Source of the DNA: JBKBII01 sp046299415
GTDB lineage: Bacteria > Pseudomonadota > Gammaproteobacteria > Ectothiorhodospirales > Ectothiorhodospiraceae
Direction: 5' to 3'
NCBI GenBank assembly: GCA_046299415.1
Contig: JBKBII010000002.1
Coordinates: forward strand, 186,001-250,000
Length of the DNA: 64,000 nt
Numbering within the stretch: position 1 is the first letter of the stretch; each line of letters opens with the position of its first letter. The position numbers and the translations under genes were made by a program. Below the pieces are notes generated by a model that saw only the letters and a list, made by a program, of their open reading frames with translations, searched no databases and was not told the origin of the DNA. Positions 36,710 to 45,991 of this stretch are shown here, one piece after another.

Positions 36710-38014
36710 TCAGTCGATCGCCAAACGTGCCAACAGCATCCGATCCGGCTGCCCATCCGGAATCAGTCCCAACGCGGCCTGCTGGCGGCGCACCGCCGCA
36801 CGGGTCCGAGGCCCCATCAAGCCATCGACAGCACCGGCGTCGAAACCATTGGCATTGAGCTGCTCCTGCAGCCGCACGACGTGCTCACGAGTCAAACGCG
36901 GCACATCCGTCGGCGGCATCACACGCAGCCCCGGTCGACCTGCTGCCTGATCGGCGAGCACACCAACGGACACGGCGTAGTGCTCCGAGCGGTTCCAGCC
37001 AAGAATCACGTCGAAATTCGACCCCACGAGAAAAATCGGCCCGCGATGACCCGCTGGGGCCACAAAACGTAATCGCGCCTCGGGGGGGAATCGCCAAGTG
37101 CCCGCCGGCATTACGCCCCGCAACGCCCACTCGGCTCGCGTGAGCCGTTCATCATCGCGCAGACGCGTCCAGTCAAAAGCCGGCGTCAGCAGAACCTCCT
37201 GCCCCCACGCCTCATCACGGTTCCAACCCAGCGAGGCCAGAAACCGGCTTGCAGAGAACATCGCATCAGGCAGCGACGTGAATAGATCGCGCCGCCCACT
37301 GCCATCACCATCGACGGCATAGCCGAGGTAGACCGATGGCATAAACTGCATCTGCCCCATCGCACCGGCCCATGATCCGACCGTCTGATCGAGCGTCACG
37401 TCACCGCGCTCGACCAATTGCATCAACGCCAATAATTCATCGACGAACAGGCGCTCGCGGCGCCCCTCGCACGCCAGCGTCGCCAATGCACTGGCCACAT
37501 CCGTGCGCCCCAGGAAACGGCCAAAATCGGTCTCCAACCCCCAGAGGGCCACGAGGATCTCGGCAGGCACACCGTCGCGAGCGCTCACGCGATTGAATAA
37601 ATCGCGGTGATCGCTCAAGCGTGCACGCGCAATTTGCACGCGCTGAGTGGATACGGCCCGCGCGAAATACTCATGGAAAGGCGTCACGAATTCTGGCTGT
37701 CGGCCGTCGAGCGACACCACGGAATCCAGCCACTGTGCACGATCGAGGACTGCCACGACCGCATCCGACGTGATGCCCTGTTGCCGCGCCTGTTCCGCTA
37801 AGGCTGCAACACACGTCGGGAAGTCTTCTGCGCGACCGCGTCGTACCGCCGGAGCTACCGCTGCGGGGGACGGCCCGATCATAGACTCGACGCTCGTCTT
37901 GGCCGTCCCGGCAACGATCGTCGAGCTGGATTCGGCCGGCAGCGTGTTAGCGGCCGAAGCACAACCGCTTACGAGGAGGGCCACAATCATCGCCAGACTG
38001 CAGCGACGAGCCAC
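36710..38014 (-). CDS. mltB: MltB-like lytic murein transglycosylase lipoprotein
   Basis: Cleaves peptidoglycan glycan strands from the outer membrane. The lysozyme-like domain contains the catalytic Glu in ALWGLETDFGRF, then GSWAGAMGQMQFMPSVY and YAVDGDGSGRRDLF. The C-terminal 60 residues are a peptidoglycan-binding domain 1 (LQEQLNANGFDAGAVDG, then GPRTRAAVRRQQ). A lipoprotein signal ends in MIVALLVSGC. The frame is open to 38410, but the best starts for that signal are GTG 38014 or ATG 37990; neither has a clear ribosome site. About 434 residues, normal for the MltB group with this extra domain. Confidence 0.9.
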   Translation of the reverse strand: MARRCSLAMIVALLVSGCASAANTLPAESSSTIVAGTAKTSVESMIGPSPAAVAPAVRRGRAEDFPTCVAALAEQARQQGITSDAVVAVLDRAQWLDSVVSLDGRQPEFVTPFHEYFARAVSTQRVQIARARLSDHRDLFNRVSARDGVPAEILVALWGLETDFGRFLGRTDVASALATLACEGRRERLFVDELLALMQLVERGDVTLDQTVGSWAGAMGQMQFMPSVYLGYAVDGDGSGRRDLFTSLPDAMFSASRFLASLGWNRDEAWGQEVLLTPAFDWTRLRDDERLTRAEWALRGVMPAGTWRFPPEARLRFVAPAGHRGPIFLVGSNFDVILGWNRSEHYAVSVGVLADQAAGRPGLRVMPPTDVPRLTREHVVRLQEQLNANGFDAGAVDGLMGPRTRAAVRRQQAALGLIPDGQPDRMLLARLAID

Positions 38015-38534
38015 GATCGTCCGAACAACCGCCGGCCCGGCCCGACTGCCAATGCGTTGCGGACCCGGCCAGCAGCCGCTAACCGTGCCGGCCCCTGCCT
38101 GCGGCGCTGTCCGACTGGAGCAAGCCAGCGCAGCTCGACACCGAGCTCGTCCGCTAGCATGACTCCAGCGCATTTCGGACCGCACAACCGAGCCGCAGGA
38201 AGATTCTGGTCGGATCCGATCGCCCGCCGCATCACTGTTCACATCGATCTCCCGGTCGCGACTCACCACGTGACTGACGCATTTCAAAGACAAAGCTATC
38301 CCGGTCTTTCGTTCGTTGCTGTCATCACTGACACCCGAATGAACGCCGGTGCGAACACATCGGCGCGCCAGCCACCGCTGAGCCCACGTGGTCGCAACGC
38401 CCGCCCCCAAAGAAACCTAAACAACCGCATACCGCCCCACACCGTCCGACACATCGGAACGCGAGGGCTGACTGCGCCCACCGACGCCGTTTGGCTGCGA
38501 GACCGGAGCCCCCTCGACTCGGCGAAAAAACTCA
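38015..38534. other. 520-base gap, no gene seen
   Basis: Lies between two leftward genes. Long open frames here are extensions or shadows of neighbours and carry no motifs. It should contain the mltB promoter. Confidence 0.4.
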
Positions 38535-40490
38535 TCATCGACCCCCGGCCAAACGAGAACCTTCGGATGAGGCACGGCGATGCTGGGCATGCCACAAACG
38601 CGCATACGCGCCGTCGCGCTCCAAGAGCTCATCGTGGCGACCACTCTCGACGACACGACCTGCTTCCATCACAACGATCCGATCGGCATCGCGAATCGTC
38701 GCCAAGCGATGAGCCACTGTCAGACTCGTTCGTCCCTCAGCCAAAGCCGAGAGTGCCTCGAGTACCGCACGCTCCGCCGTCGAATCGAGCGAAGACGTCG
38801 CCTCATCCAAAATCACAATCGGCGGATTCTTCAACAACATTCGAGCAATCGCGATGCGCTGTTTCTCACCACCGGACACCTTCAACCCACGTTCGCCGAC
38901 GCGCGTGTCCAAACCATCAGGCAGCTGAGCCACAAAGTTCGACAAATGCGCCCGCTCCACGGCCTCCAGAATCTCGCTCTCCGTCGCGCCCGGACGACCA
39001 TAAGCGACGTTGTACCGGATCGTCTCGTTGAACAACACCGCCTCTTGCGGCACGACACCGATCGCCCGCTGAACCGAATCGAGCGACACTTCGCGCAGAT
39101 CTTGCCCGTCAATCGTGATACGTCCGTCAGTCGGATCATAAAAGCGAAACAAAAGCCGAGCCAACGTTGATTTGCCGGCTCCCGACGGCCCGACGACCGC
39201 AACGCGCTCGCCCGGTTCGATCACAAAAGACACCTCATCAAGAACGACACGGACTTGCTTGGCTGGGTCGGCCTCAGCCATCGGAGCGGGTACCGTGTGC
39301 TCGACGCCACCCGTATCAGACTGAACGGCTTCCCCGTCGCGGAGTTCTGCTCGTGCGCTGTCCGAAGGGTAGGCAAAGCTCACACGGTCAAACACGACAC
39401 GCCCGGCCGTAACCGTAAGAGTGGTCGCTCCCGGACGATCGCTGACCCGTGGCGCGGTGTCGAGTAAGCCGAACAAGCGCTCGATATTAGCCAGTGACTG
39501 ACGAATCTCGCGATAGACGAAGCCCAAGAAATTCAACGGCAAAAACAGCTGAATCATGTAAGCATTGACCATCACCAGATCGCCAAGCGTCATACGCCCG
39601 CTTGCCACACCATGGGCCGCCAACGCGATCATCACCGTAATCGACGCTGCAATAATCAGCGCCTGCCCCGAATTCAGCACGACGAGCGAATACGTGCTTT
39701 TCAGACGCGCCTTCTCATAGGCGGCGAGTTCCGCGTCATAACGGCGCGCCTCAAAAGCCTGATTATTGAAATGGCGAACGGTTTCGACGTTCAGCAAGCT
39801 GTCGATCGCTCGTGCGCTCGAATCGTTATCGGCGAGGTTCGCCTCGCGGACGAAGCGCGTCCGCCACTCGGTCACCCACACCGAAAACACGACGTAGACC
39901 ACGACCGCGACGGCCACCGCGAGCAAAAAACTCACGCCAAAGGCGAAGGCCAAAATGCCGGCGACCAACGCAATTTCGAGCAACGTCGGTAAAATATTGA
40001 ACACCAGAAATCGCAACAAAAAGCTGATTCCGGACGTTCCACGCTCGATGTCACGCGCCAAAGCGCCGGTCTGACGATCAAGATGAAACGCCAGATCCAT
40101 GCGATGCAAATGCTCAAACACACGCTGCGCAATACGACGCATCGCCCGTTCGGCCACCCGCGCAAACACGAGATCGCGCAACTCACCAAAAAACGTCGAC
40201 GCAAAGCGCAGAAGGCCGTAGCCCACGATCAACGCGACCGGCACGACGACCAGTGCCCCCCCTGGCGTCGCCGCGACACCGCCCGCTTGCTCGAAATAAT
40301 CGACGATGTACTTCAGCGCCACCGGCACGAGCACGTTTGCCAGCTTGGCCAGGATCAGCAGCGCCGCAGCCGCCGCGACACGCACGGGAAACTCCAACAA
40401 GTAAGGCGCAAGGCTGACGAGAATCCGCCACTCGAGCCTTGCTGCAGGCTGTGCAAGCTCGTCTGCAGCCCCTCGACTTAAAGTTCGCAC
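38535..40490 (-). CDS. Atm1/ABCB7-type ABC exporter
   Basis: Half-transporter with six membrane helices then an ATPase domain. The first 310 residues hold the helices, including VALKYIVDYF and the Atm1-type EYRQLRQS-like segment YREIRQSLANIERLF. The ATPase has Walker A GPSGAGKST, signature VSGGEKQR, Walker B IVILDEATSSLD and the switch AHRLATIRDAD. GTG 40490 has AGGAGG 5 bases upstream. Atm1-type proteins export glutathione-linked sulfur or metal compounds; a gamma-glutamyltransferase is elsewhere in this window but not linked. About 30 acidic residues (nt about 39245-39335) are inserted between the first strands of the ATPase domain. 651 residues against about 600 in the family. Confidence 0.9.
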   Translation of the reverse strand: MRTLSRGAADELAQPAARLEWRILVSLAPYLLEFPVRVAAAAALLILAKLANVLVPVALKYIVDYFEQAGGVAATPGGALVVVPVALIVGYGLLRFASTFFGELRDLVFARVAERAMRRIAQRVFEHLHRMDLAFHLDRQTGALARDIERGTSGISFLLRFLVFNILPTLLEIALVAGILAFAFGVSFLLAVAVAVVVYVVFSVWVTEWRTRFVREANLADNDSSARAIDSLLNVETVRHFNNQAFEARRYDAELAAYEKARLKSTYSLVVLNSGQALIIAASITVMIALAAHGVASGRMTLGDLVMVNAYMIQLFLPLNFLGFVYREIRQSLANIERLFGLLDTAPRVSDRPGATTLTVTAGRVVFDRVSFAYPSDSARAELRDGEAVQSDTGGVEHTVPAPMAEADPAKQVRVVLDEVSFVIEPGERVAVVGPSGAGKSTLARLLFRFYDPTDGRITIDGQDLREVSLDSVQRAIGVVPQEAVLFNETIRYNVAYGRPGATESEILEAVERAHLSNFVAQLPDGLDTRVGERGLKVSGGEKQRIAIARMLLKNPPIVILDEATSSLDSTAERAVLEALSALAEGRTSLTVAHRLATIRDADRIVVMEAGRVVESGRHDELLERDGAYARLWHAQHRRASSEGSRLAGGR

Positions 40491-41007
40491 AGCACCTCCT
40501 CATGACGACCCATCACAGGCCCAAAAAAACATCAGACACCGCGCGTCACCGGACCCATCGCCGTAGCGTCACCACCGCGACCGCCGCAAAAATCCGAACC
40601 CGCTCCAACACCCTGGCCCGGCCACCGCTGACCGAACGATCCGTCCCGACAGCCCACGCGGCGCATCGTCACGTGGAATGCTCAACGGCGAGCATTCGCC
40701 AATCTGAACGCAAAGCCGCAGACTCGTTTGGATCATCGACGCCGCACTCGACCATTGATCGATTCCGACGCCCGATACCCGTTGCGCGGCGCTTTCTGCT
40801 GGCGTTCGCACAGCATCGTATGAACGCTAACCGCAGCCTTGTTTTGAGGGAACACTGAATAAATGGCGACACATGGCGACACAGGCGCAGCCTTGTCTGA
40901 CAACCTGTCGGGCGCCCGCGCTGGAGGCCAAAGTCCCTCGAAAGCGTTTCCCCAACCGCAAATTAGCGCCGCTTGTGGCGGTGCCAGCACACACGGATAA
41001 TCGACCC
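40491..41007. other. Divergent 517-base gap, no gene seen
   Basis: Separates the ABC exporter from the CcsA-like gene and must contain both promoters. A perfect 10-bp tandem duplication (ATGGCGACAC twice) lies at 40863-40882. ffh, common beside ccsA in related genomes, is not here. Confidence 0.45.
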
Positions 41008-41892
41008 ATGGTAGCCCTGATTGCACTCATTGCGACCGCAACCTACGCGCTGGCCCTCGCAGCGCTTGTCGGCGCGCTGCGCACTGCGTGCCGCGAACCG
41101 GAATTCGGCGACTCGCCGTTGGCCCGATTGACCCCCACCGGCTCGACTCAGACGAACGCAGCGTCAGCGATCTCGCTAGCTCGCACGCGCCTGCGGCAAT
41201 CGATGATGATCTGGGGTGTCTCGCTGTTACTGCACTCCATCGCCTTGATCGCCGCGATCAGTGTGGCCGACGGCTTCAACGTCTGTCTCGCCAACGCGCT
41301 GTCCGCCGCCTTGTGGCTCGTCGGTGGCCTTCTGTGGCTATCCGCTCTACGCCAACCGCTCGCCCCGCTCGGGCTGATAATCCTACCGCTCGGGGCACTC
41401 GGCAGCCTGCTGCTGGCTTTCTGCGATGGCCGCTCGGCCATGGTGTATGCACCAGACGTCGCCATCCATATTCTTTTTGCCGCGCTCGGATGGGCCTTTC
41501 TCGCTCTCGCCACACTGCAGGCGGCCGTCGTTCTGATGCAACACCGCGCGCTGCACAATCATCCACCCAAGCCTTGGTTGCGCCTGCTGCCACCGCTTTT
41601 CACGATGGAGATCTGGCAGTTCAGGACGCTGCTGATCGGCTGGCTACTGCTGAGTGCCAGCCTGGTTTCGGGTTTCATTTTCCTTGAGGATCTCTTCGCC
41701 CAGCACCTCGTTCATAAAACGGTTCTTTCAATCGGGGCCTGGGCGCTGTTTGGAGTCGTACTGATCGGGCGCTGGCGCGGCGGCTGGCGAGGGCAACGCG
41801 TCGCCGTCCTGATCATGGCCGCCTTCATCCTGCTCGTACTCGCCTACTTCGGCTCCAAGTTCGTGCTGGAACTCGTCCTCGGTCGCGCCTGA
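41008..41892 (+). CDS. CcsA/YpjD-like inner-membrane protein
   Basis: The 294-residue protein has about eight membrane helices (IALIATATYALALAALVGAL; VAIHILFAALGWAFLALATL; LLIGWLLLSASLVSGFIFLE) and is of the cytochrome c assembly (CcsA/CcmC) superfamily. The conserved His in VAIHILFAALGWA and in the LVHKTVLSIGAW block are the expected heme-facing positions. The tryptophan-rich WWxxD loop of true CcsA is not seen, which is normal for this YpjD-like group. ATG 41008 is chosen, since the frame upstream is not hydrophobic. The CNNM/CorC gene follows after 19 bases; ypjD-like and corC-like genes are adjacent in many gammaproteobacteria. Confidence 0.85.
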   Translation: MVALIALIATATYALALAALVGALRTACREPEFGDSPLARLTPTGSTQTNAASAISLARTRLRQSMMIWGVSLLLHSIALIAAISVADGFNVCLANALSAALWLVGGLLWLSALRQPLAPLGLIILPLGALGSLLLAFCDGRSAMVYAPDVAIHILFAALGWAFLALATLQAAVVLMQHRALHNHPPKPWLRLLPPLFTMEIWQFRTLLIGWLLLSASLVSGFIFLEDLFAQHLVHKTVLSIGAWALFGVVLIGRWRGGWRGQRVAVLIMAAFILLVLAYFGSKFVLELVLGRA

Positions 41893-41911
41893 GCGCTCAC
41901 GGACCCCCACC

Positions 41912-43201
41912 GTGCAAGACATTCCGCTTTCCACACTCTTCATCGCACTCGGCGGGTTGTTTGTGCTGTCGGCGTTCTTTTCCGGGTCGGAAACCGCGCT
42001 GATGGCACTCAACCGCTATCGCATGCGCCATCGCGCCACCCGGGGTCATCGCGGCGCGCGCCTCGCCAGCAACCTACTCGAACGACCCGATCGCCTGATC
42101 GGATTGATCCTGCTCGGCAATAATCTCGTCAACATCCTGATTACCCAGATCGCAACGTTCATTGGTCTGCGTCTGTTCGGTAATCCGGGTATTGCAATTG
42201 CGACGGGTGTATTGACGATCCTCTTGCTGCTATTCGCCGAGACAGCACCCAAGACCGTCGGCGCACTCCACGCCGAACGAATCGCGTACCCAGCGGCCTA
42301 CGTTTACTCCGTCCTGATTCGCGTTTTGTTGCCACTGGTCGTGCTGATCAATGTCACCGCCAATGGTGTCCTGCGCGCGATCGGCGTGCGAGTGACCCCA
42401 AGCGGTCAGGATGCAATGTCGTCAGACGAATTGCGCAGTGCCGTTGCCGAAGCGGGCCACATGCTCTCCGGGCAACACCAGAAAATGTTGCTCAACCTGC
42501 TCGATCTCGAGCGCGCCACGGTCGACGACATCATGATTCCGCCACATGAAGTCGATTTTCTCGACCTCGAAGACGACTGGAACGACCTCGTCGAACAGAT
42601 CCTGACAACGCACTTCACACGATTGCCGGTTGTGCGCGGTGAACTCGATCGCGTCCAAGGCTTCATTCATCTACGTGACCTGCTGCCGCTCGTCTACCGC
42701 GAAGACTTCGACCGCGAGCAACTCGAACAGGTCATCACGCCGCCCTACTTCATCCCCGAAGGAACGTCTCTTCACCGCCAGCTGATCGAGTTTCAGCGCG
42801 AGCGCCGCCGTATTGGGCTCGTCGTCGACGAATATGGCGAAATTCGCGGACTCGTCACGCTCGAGGATCTACTCGAAGAAATCGTCGGCGAATTCACCAC
42901 CGACGCACCGGCCGTTTCCGATGAAATTCGCCGCCAAGCCGATGGCTCCGTCGTCGCTGACGGTGCCGTCAGTCTGCGCGAACTCAATCGCATGCTGGGC
43001 CTCGAACTTCCGCTCGATGGCCCCAAAACCCTCAACGGGCTGGTCGTCGAACACCTTGAACACATCCCGGAAGCGCCCATGTGTATCGCGGTGAGCGGCC
43101 TGAGGCTCGAAGTGATTCAGACGAAGGACAACCGCGTGCGGTCCGTACGACTACTCCCCGACGGCAACACCGGCTGGCCAGCAGCGTCGACGCGCACTTA
43201 A
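41912..43201 (+). CDS. CNNM/CorC-family transporter (YfjD-like)
   Basis: The 429 residues comprise an N-terminal DUF21/CNNM domain with about four membrane helices (STLFIALGGLFVLSAFFSGS and ETALMALNRYRM are hallmark), two CBS domains (DIMIPPHEVDFLD; LVVDEYGEIRGLVTLEDLLE) and a C-terminal CorC_HlyC domain (ELNRMLGLELP, NGLVVEHLEHIP). CNNM proteins export or regulate magnesium or cobalt. The start is GTG 41912. It follows the CcsA-like gene at 19 bases and probably shares its transcript; radA follows 75 bases later. Confidence 0.92.
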   Translation: MQDIPLSTLFIALGGLFVLSAFFSGSETALMALNRYRMRHRATRGHRGARLASNLLERPDRLIGLILLGNNLVNILITQIATFIGLRLFGNPGIAIATGVLTILLLLFAETAPKTVGALHAERIAYPAAYVYSVLIRVLLPLVVLINVTANGVLRAIGVRVTPSGQDAMSSDELRSAVAEAGHMLSGQHQKMLLNLLDLERATVDDIMIPPHEVDFLDLEDDWNDLVEQILTTHFTRLPVVRGELDRVQGFIHLRDLLPLVYREDFDREQLEQVITPPYFIPEGTSLHRQLIEFQRERRRIGLVVDEYGEIRGLVTLEDLLEEIVGEFTTDAPAVSDEIRRQADGSVVADGAVSLRELNRMLGLELPLDGPKTLNGLVVEHLEHIPEAPMCIAVSGLRLEVIQTKDNRVRSVRLLPDGNTGWPAASTRT

Positions 43202-43276
43202 CGACGCCCCTCTGATACACCGTTCACCTGGACGCCGACGCTCACCGTCGCCCCACCGTTGACCACAGGAAACACG

Positions 43277-44653
43277 ATGGCCCGCAAGGATTCGAGCTAT
43301 GCCTGCCGAGAATGCGGTGCCACAACGGCAAAATGGTCGGGCCAATGCGGCGACTGCGGCGCCTGGAACACGATCGAAGAGGTCGCTGTGCCGACCGGCG
43401 GCCCACGCGCGTCCAGCCGGGCCGCTCGGGGCGGCTGGACCGGCGGTCGCGCGCAAACACTGCGCCTCGGCGACGTGCCGGCCGAGCGATTGCCGCGCAC
43501 ATCGACCGGGCTTTCCGAATTTGACCGAGCGCTGGGCGGCGGCTTTGTCCCCGGCTCGGTCATCCTCATCGGTGGCGACCCCGGAATCGGCAAATCCACC
43601 CTTCTGCTGCAAACATTGGCGGCGCTTCCGGCCAGCCAAACGCTGTATGTCACCGGCGAGGAATCGGTCGCGCAAATCCGGCTGCGCGCCGAACGCCTTG
43701 GCCTTTCGGTCGACGATTTGCGAGTCTCGACGGAGACCGAAGTCGAGTCCATCAGCGCCACGGCCGCCGAGCTACGCCCCAGACTTCTCGTCATCGACTC
43801 GATTCAAACCCTGTCATCGGCGGCTTTGAGCTCGGCCCCCGGCTCCGTGGCGCAGCTGCGCGAATCGACCGCAGAGCTCGTGCGATTGGCCAAACAGCAT
43901 GACATTACCGTCGTCCTGATCGGCCACGTCACCAAGGAAGGTCAACTGGCCGGGCCTCGTGTGCTTGAGCATATGGTCGACGCGGTGCTGGCCTTCGAGG
44001 GCGATCACGGCGGCCGCTATCGCATGCTTCGAGCGGCCAAGAATCGCTTTGGCCCGGTACACGAGCTCGGTGTCTTCGCGATGCTTGAGACGGGTCTCAA
44101 ACCGGTCGCCAACCCTTCGGCGATCTTTCTGTCACGGCACGGTGGGCCGGCGCCCGGCAGTGTCATTCTCGTCACCCGTGAAGGCACACGACCGATGCTG
44201 GTCGAAGTTCAGGCGCTGGTCGCGGCCTGTGCAGGCGGCCCGCCCCGGCGAATCACGCTCGGCCTCGAAAACGCTCGCCTCGTGATGCTTTTGGCGGTTC
44301 TCGCCCGCCACGGCGACCTTGCCCTGTTCGACCAAGACGTTTTCGCCAACGTCGTCGGCGGCGTGCGCGTCCAGGAAACCGCCGCCGATCTCGCTGTTCT
44401 TGCTGCGGTGATCAGTTCGTATCGCAACCGCGCCATCGATGCCCAAACCTGCTGCTTCGGCGAGATCGGTCTCGCTGGAGAAATCCGTCCCGTCCCAGCT
44501 GGCGAAGAGCGCATCCTCGAAGCCTACAAACACGGCTTCCGTCGCGTGATCGCTCCGGCCGGCAATCGCATCCGACGCACACCATCAGACCTTGAATTGA
44601 TCGGCGTCGAGAGGCTCTCCGACGCCCTCGACGCACTCAACGCCATGACCTGA
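43277..44653 (+). CDS. radA: DNA repair protein RadA
   Basis: RecA-like helicase that helps branch migration in recombination. The 458 residues have the N-terminal zinc finger (CRECG, CGDCG), Walker A GGDPGIGKST, Walker B LLVIDSIQTL, the RadA-specific AAKNRFGPVHELGVF, and a C-terminal Lon-like domain (GEIGLAGEIRPVP). ATG 43277 follows AGGAAA by 5 bases; the ATG-less extension to 43259 is not needed. Certain. Confidence 0.96.
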   Translation: MARKDSSYACRECGATTAKWSGQCGDCGAWNTIEEVAVPTGGPRASSRAARGGWTGGRAQTLRLGDVPAERLPRTSTGLSEFDRALGGGFVPGSVILIGGDPGIGKSTLLLQTLAALPASQTLYVTGEESVAQIRLRAERLGLSVDDLRVSTETEVESISATAAELRPRLLVIDSIQTLSSAALSSAPGSVAQLRESTAELVRLAKQHDITVVLIGHVTKEGQLAGPRVLEHMVDAVLAFEGDHGGRYRMLRAAKNRFGPVHELGVFAMLETGLKPVANPSAIFLSRHGGPAPGSVILVTREGTRPMLVEVQALVAACAGGPPRRITLGLENARLVMLLAVLARHGDLALFDQDVFANVVGGVRVQETAADLAVLAAVISSYRNRAIDAQTCCFGEIGLAGEIRPVPAGEERILEAYKHGFRRVIAPAGNRIRRTPSDLELIGVERLSDALDALNAMT

Positions 44654-44872
44654 ACGGGTCGTTCGGGTCGATCCATCTGGACCCTGCCATACGGAGTCAT
44701 TCCGTCTCGACCGACCGACGTGAGACCCGCTAGATTCATTGTTGCGCCGGCGCACCGCTGCGTGGCTCGGAGCTCGCTTCGGGCGCTTGGTTCGGCTTCG
44801 CGCGCGTGGCGCTCTTCAGCGTTTTCATAGGTGCCGCCATCGACACTTGGCTTGGAAACACATCGTCCCGGC

Positions 44873-45559
44873 TCAGCTCACCCGATTGACGAATCCGACC
44901 CGCCAACCCCGATCACGAGTGCACGTGATACGACTCAGCGACGCATACCGACAATCAATGCGGTATAGCGCGGCATGCGGAAGGTCGAGCACCTGACCGA
45001 GCAGCGCGCGAATCGTCCCGGCATGCGCGACAACCAGAATTGGCCCTTCGTTCGACCCCTCGGCGCGAGCCACCCACATCGCCTCAATCTGCGTCAGGGC
45101 AGCCGCCACGCGTCGGCGAAATTCGGCCAGAGGCTCAGCCCCAGGCGGCCGGGCATGTTCCGGATCGGCGCAAAAGCGGTAGTACTCGTCACCACGATCA
45201 CGTTCAATCGCCTCCCGCGTGTGACCCTCCCAGACACCGAAACCCACTTCGCGCAGATCGTCAATAACCACGGGCGACACCAGGCCGGCAGCTCGGCAAA
45301 ACGCCTCGGAAAACTCGCGACATCGGCGCATTGGGCTCGTTATCACCATCGACCACTGAGTCATCGGATCGCCGCCGCCGGACACCTCAGCATGCGGTCG
45401 TTGAGCACCCTCCACAACCGTCGCACTCGAAGAGTTCTCGATTCCAACCGCAGACCACATCTGCGCCCAACCCCGCGATGACAACGGATCATCGCAACCA
45501 TGGCCGCGATAACGCTGACCTCCGACCGGCTCACCGTGGCGCAAAAGATCGATGATCAC
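44873..45559 (-). CDS. Histidine phosphatase family protein
   Basis: Phosphoglycerate-mutase-like phosphatase of 228 residues. The catalytic RHG is in IIDLLRHGEP at residue 8, PLSSRGWAQM follows, then TSPMRRCREFSEAF, the acid-base Glu in FGVWEGHT, and the second His in VVAHAGTIRALLG. GTG 45559 has GGGAGG 6 bases upstream, and the residues before it are not conserved. The CobC/alpha-ribazole phosphatase group is the nearest match, but no cobalamin gene is near, so the substrate is unknown. It converges with radA. Confidence 0.88.
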   Translation of the reverse strand: MIIDLLRHGEPVGGQRYRGHGCDDPLSSRGWAQMWSAVGIENSSSATVVEGAQRPHAEVSGGGDPMTQWSMVITSPMRRCREFSEAFCRAAGLVSPVVIDDLREVGFGVWEGHTREAIERDRGDEYYRFCADPEHARPPGAEPLAEFRRRVAAALTQIEAMWVARAEGSNEGPILVVAHAGTIRALLGQVLDLPHAALYRIDCRYASLSRITCTRDRGWRVGFVNRVS

Positions 45560-45991
45560 CTCGAACCTCCCGAAAACGTCGCTAGATTGATCGCCAAGGT
45601 CTTGAAGCGCCGATCTCGACGGCCGAGGTTTCGGTCGTCCGGGGATGGCGCGCCAACGTCGATACGACCTGCACCCATCCACTCGGCGGGCCCGCGAACG
45701 CCAAGCCTTGTCATCGATGGCGACTCAGACTGCACCTACGAAGACACCGCCCAGACGTCACTTCACACGTGACGCCAGCACCTCAGCGTCAGGCGACGAT
45801 CGACATCGCAACGACGCCCAACTGTCACGCCCTTGACAACTTCACCTTGCACGATAAGGCCGTGCATCAATGGTGACATGGGCTTCGCCTGCACGATTCC
45901 CATCACCGCTGTTGGCTCGGCCTGCTCCACGCGTCGACGCGATCAGATGCTTCGACGACCGCTCATCCTATCTTGTCTTGCGAGGTACACT
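45560..45991. other. Divergent gap upstream of phoD
   Basis: Carries the promoters of the histidine phosphatase gene and of phoD. A Pho-box-like pair of repeats lies at 45822-45839. No coding frame is supported. Confidence 0.45.
45822..45839 (+). promoter_or_regulatory. Possible Pho box before phoD
   Basis: CTGTCAC-GCCC-TTGACAA matches the layout of the PhoB site (two 7-base repeats 4 bases apart, CTGTCAT consensus): six of seven in the first repeat and four of seven in the second. It contains a perfect -35 TTGACA. A poor -10 follows about 16 bases later. The site lies 153 bases before the phoD start. The link to phosphate starvation is inference. Confidence 0.4.

Noticed and set aside
40863..40882. 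10-bp tandem duplication as a regulatory site
   Set aside because: A single perfect duplication in a 517-base gap with no palindrome; kept only as a note.
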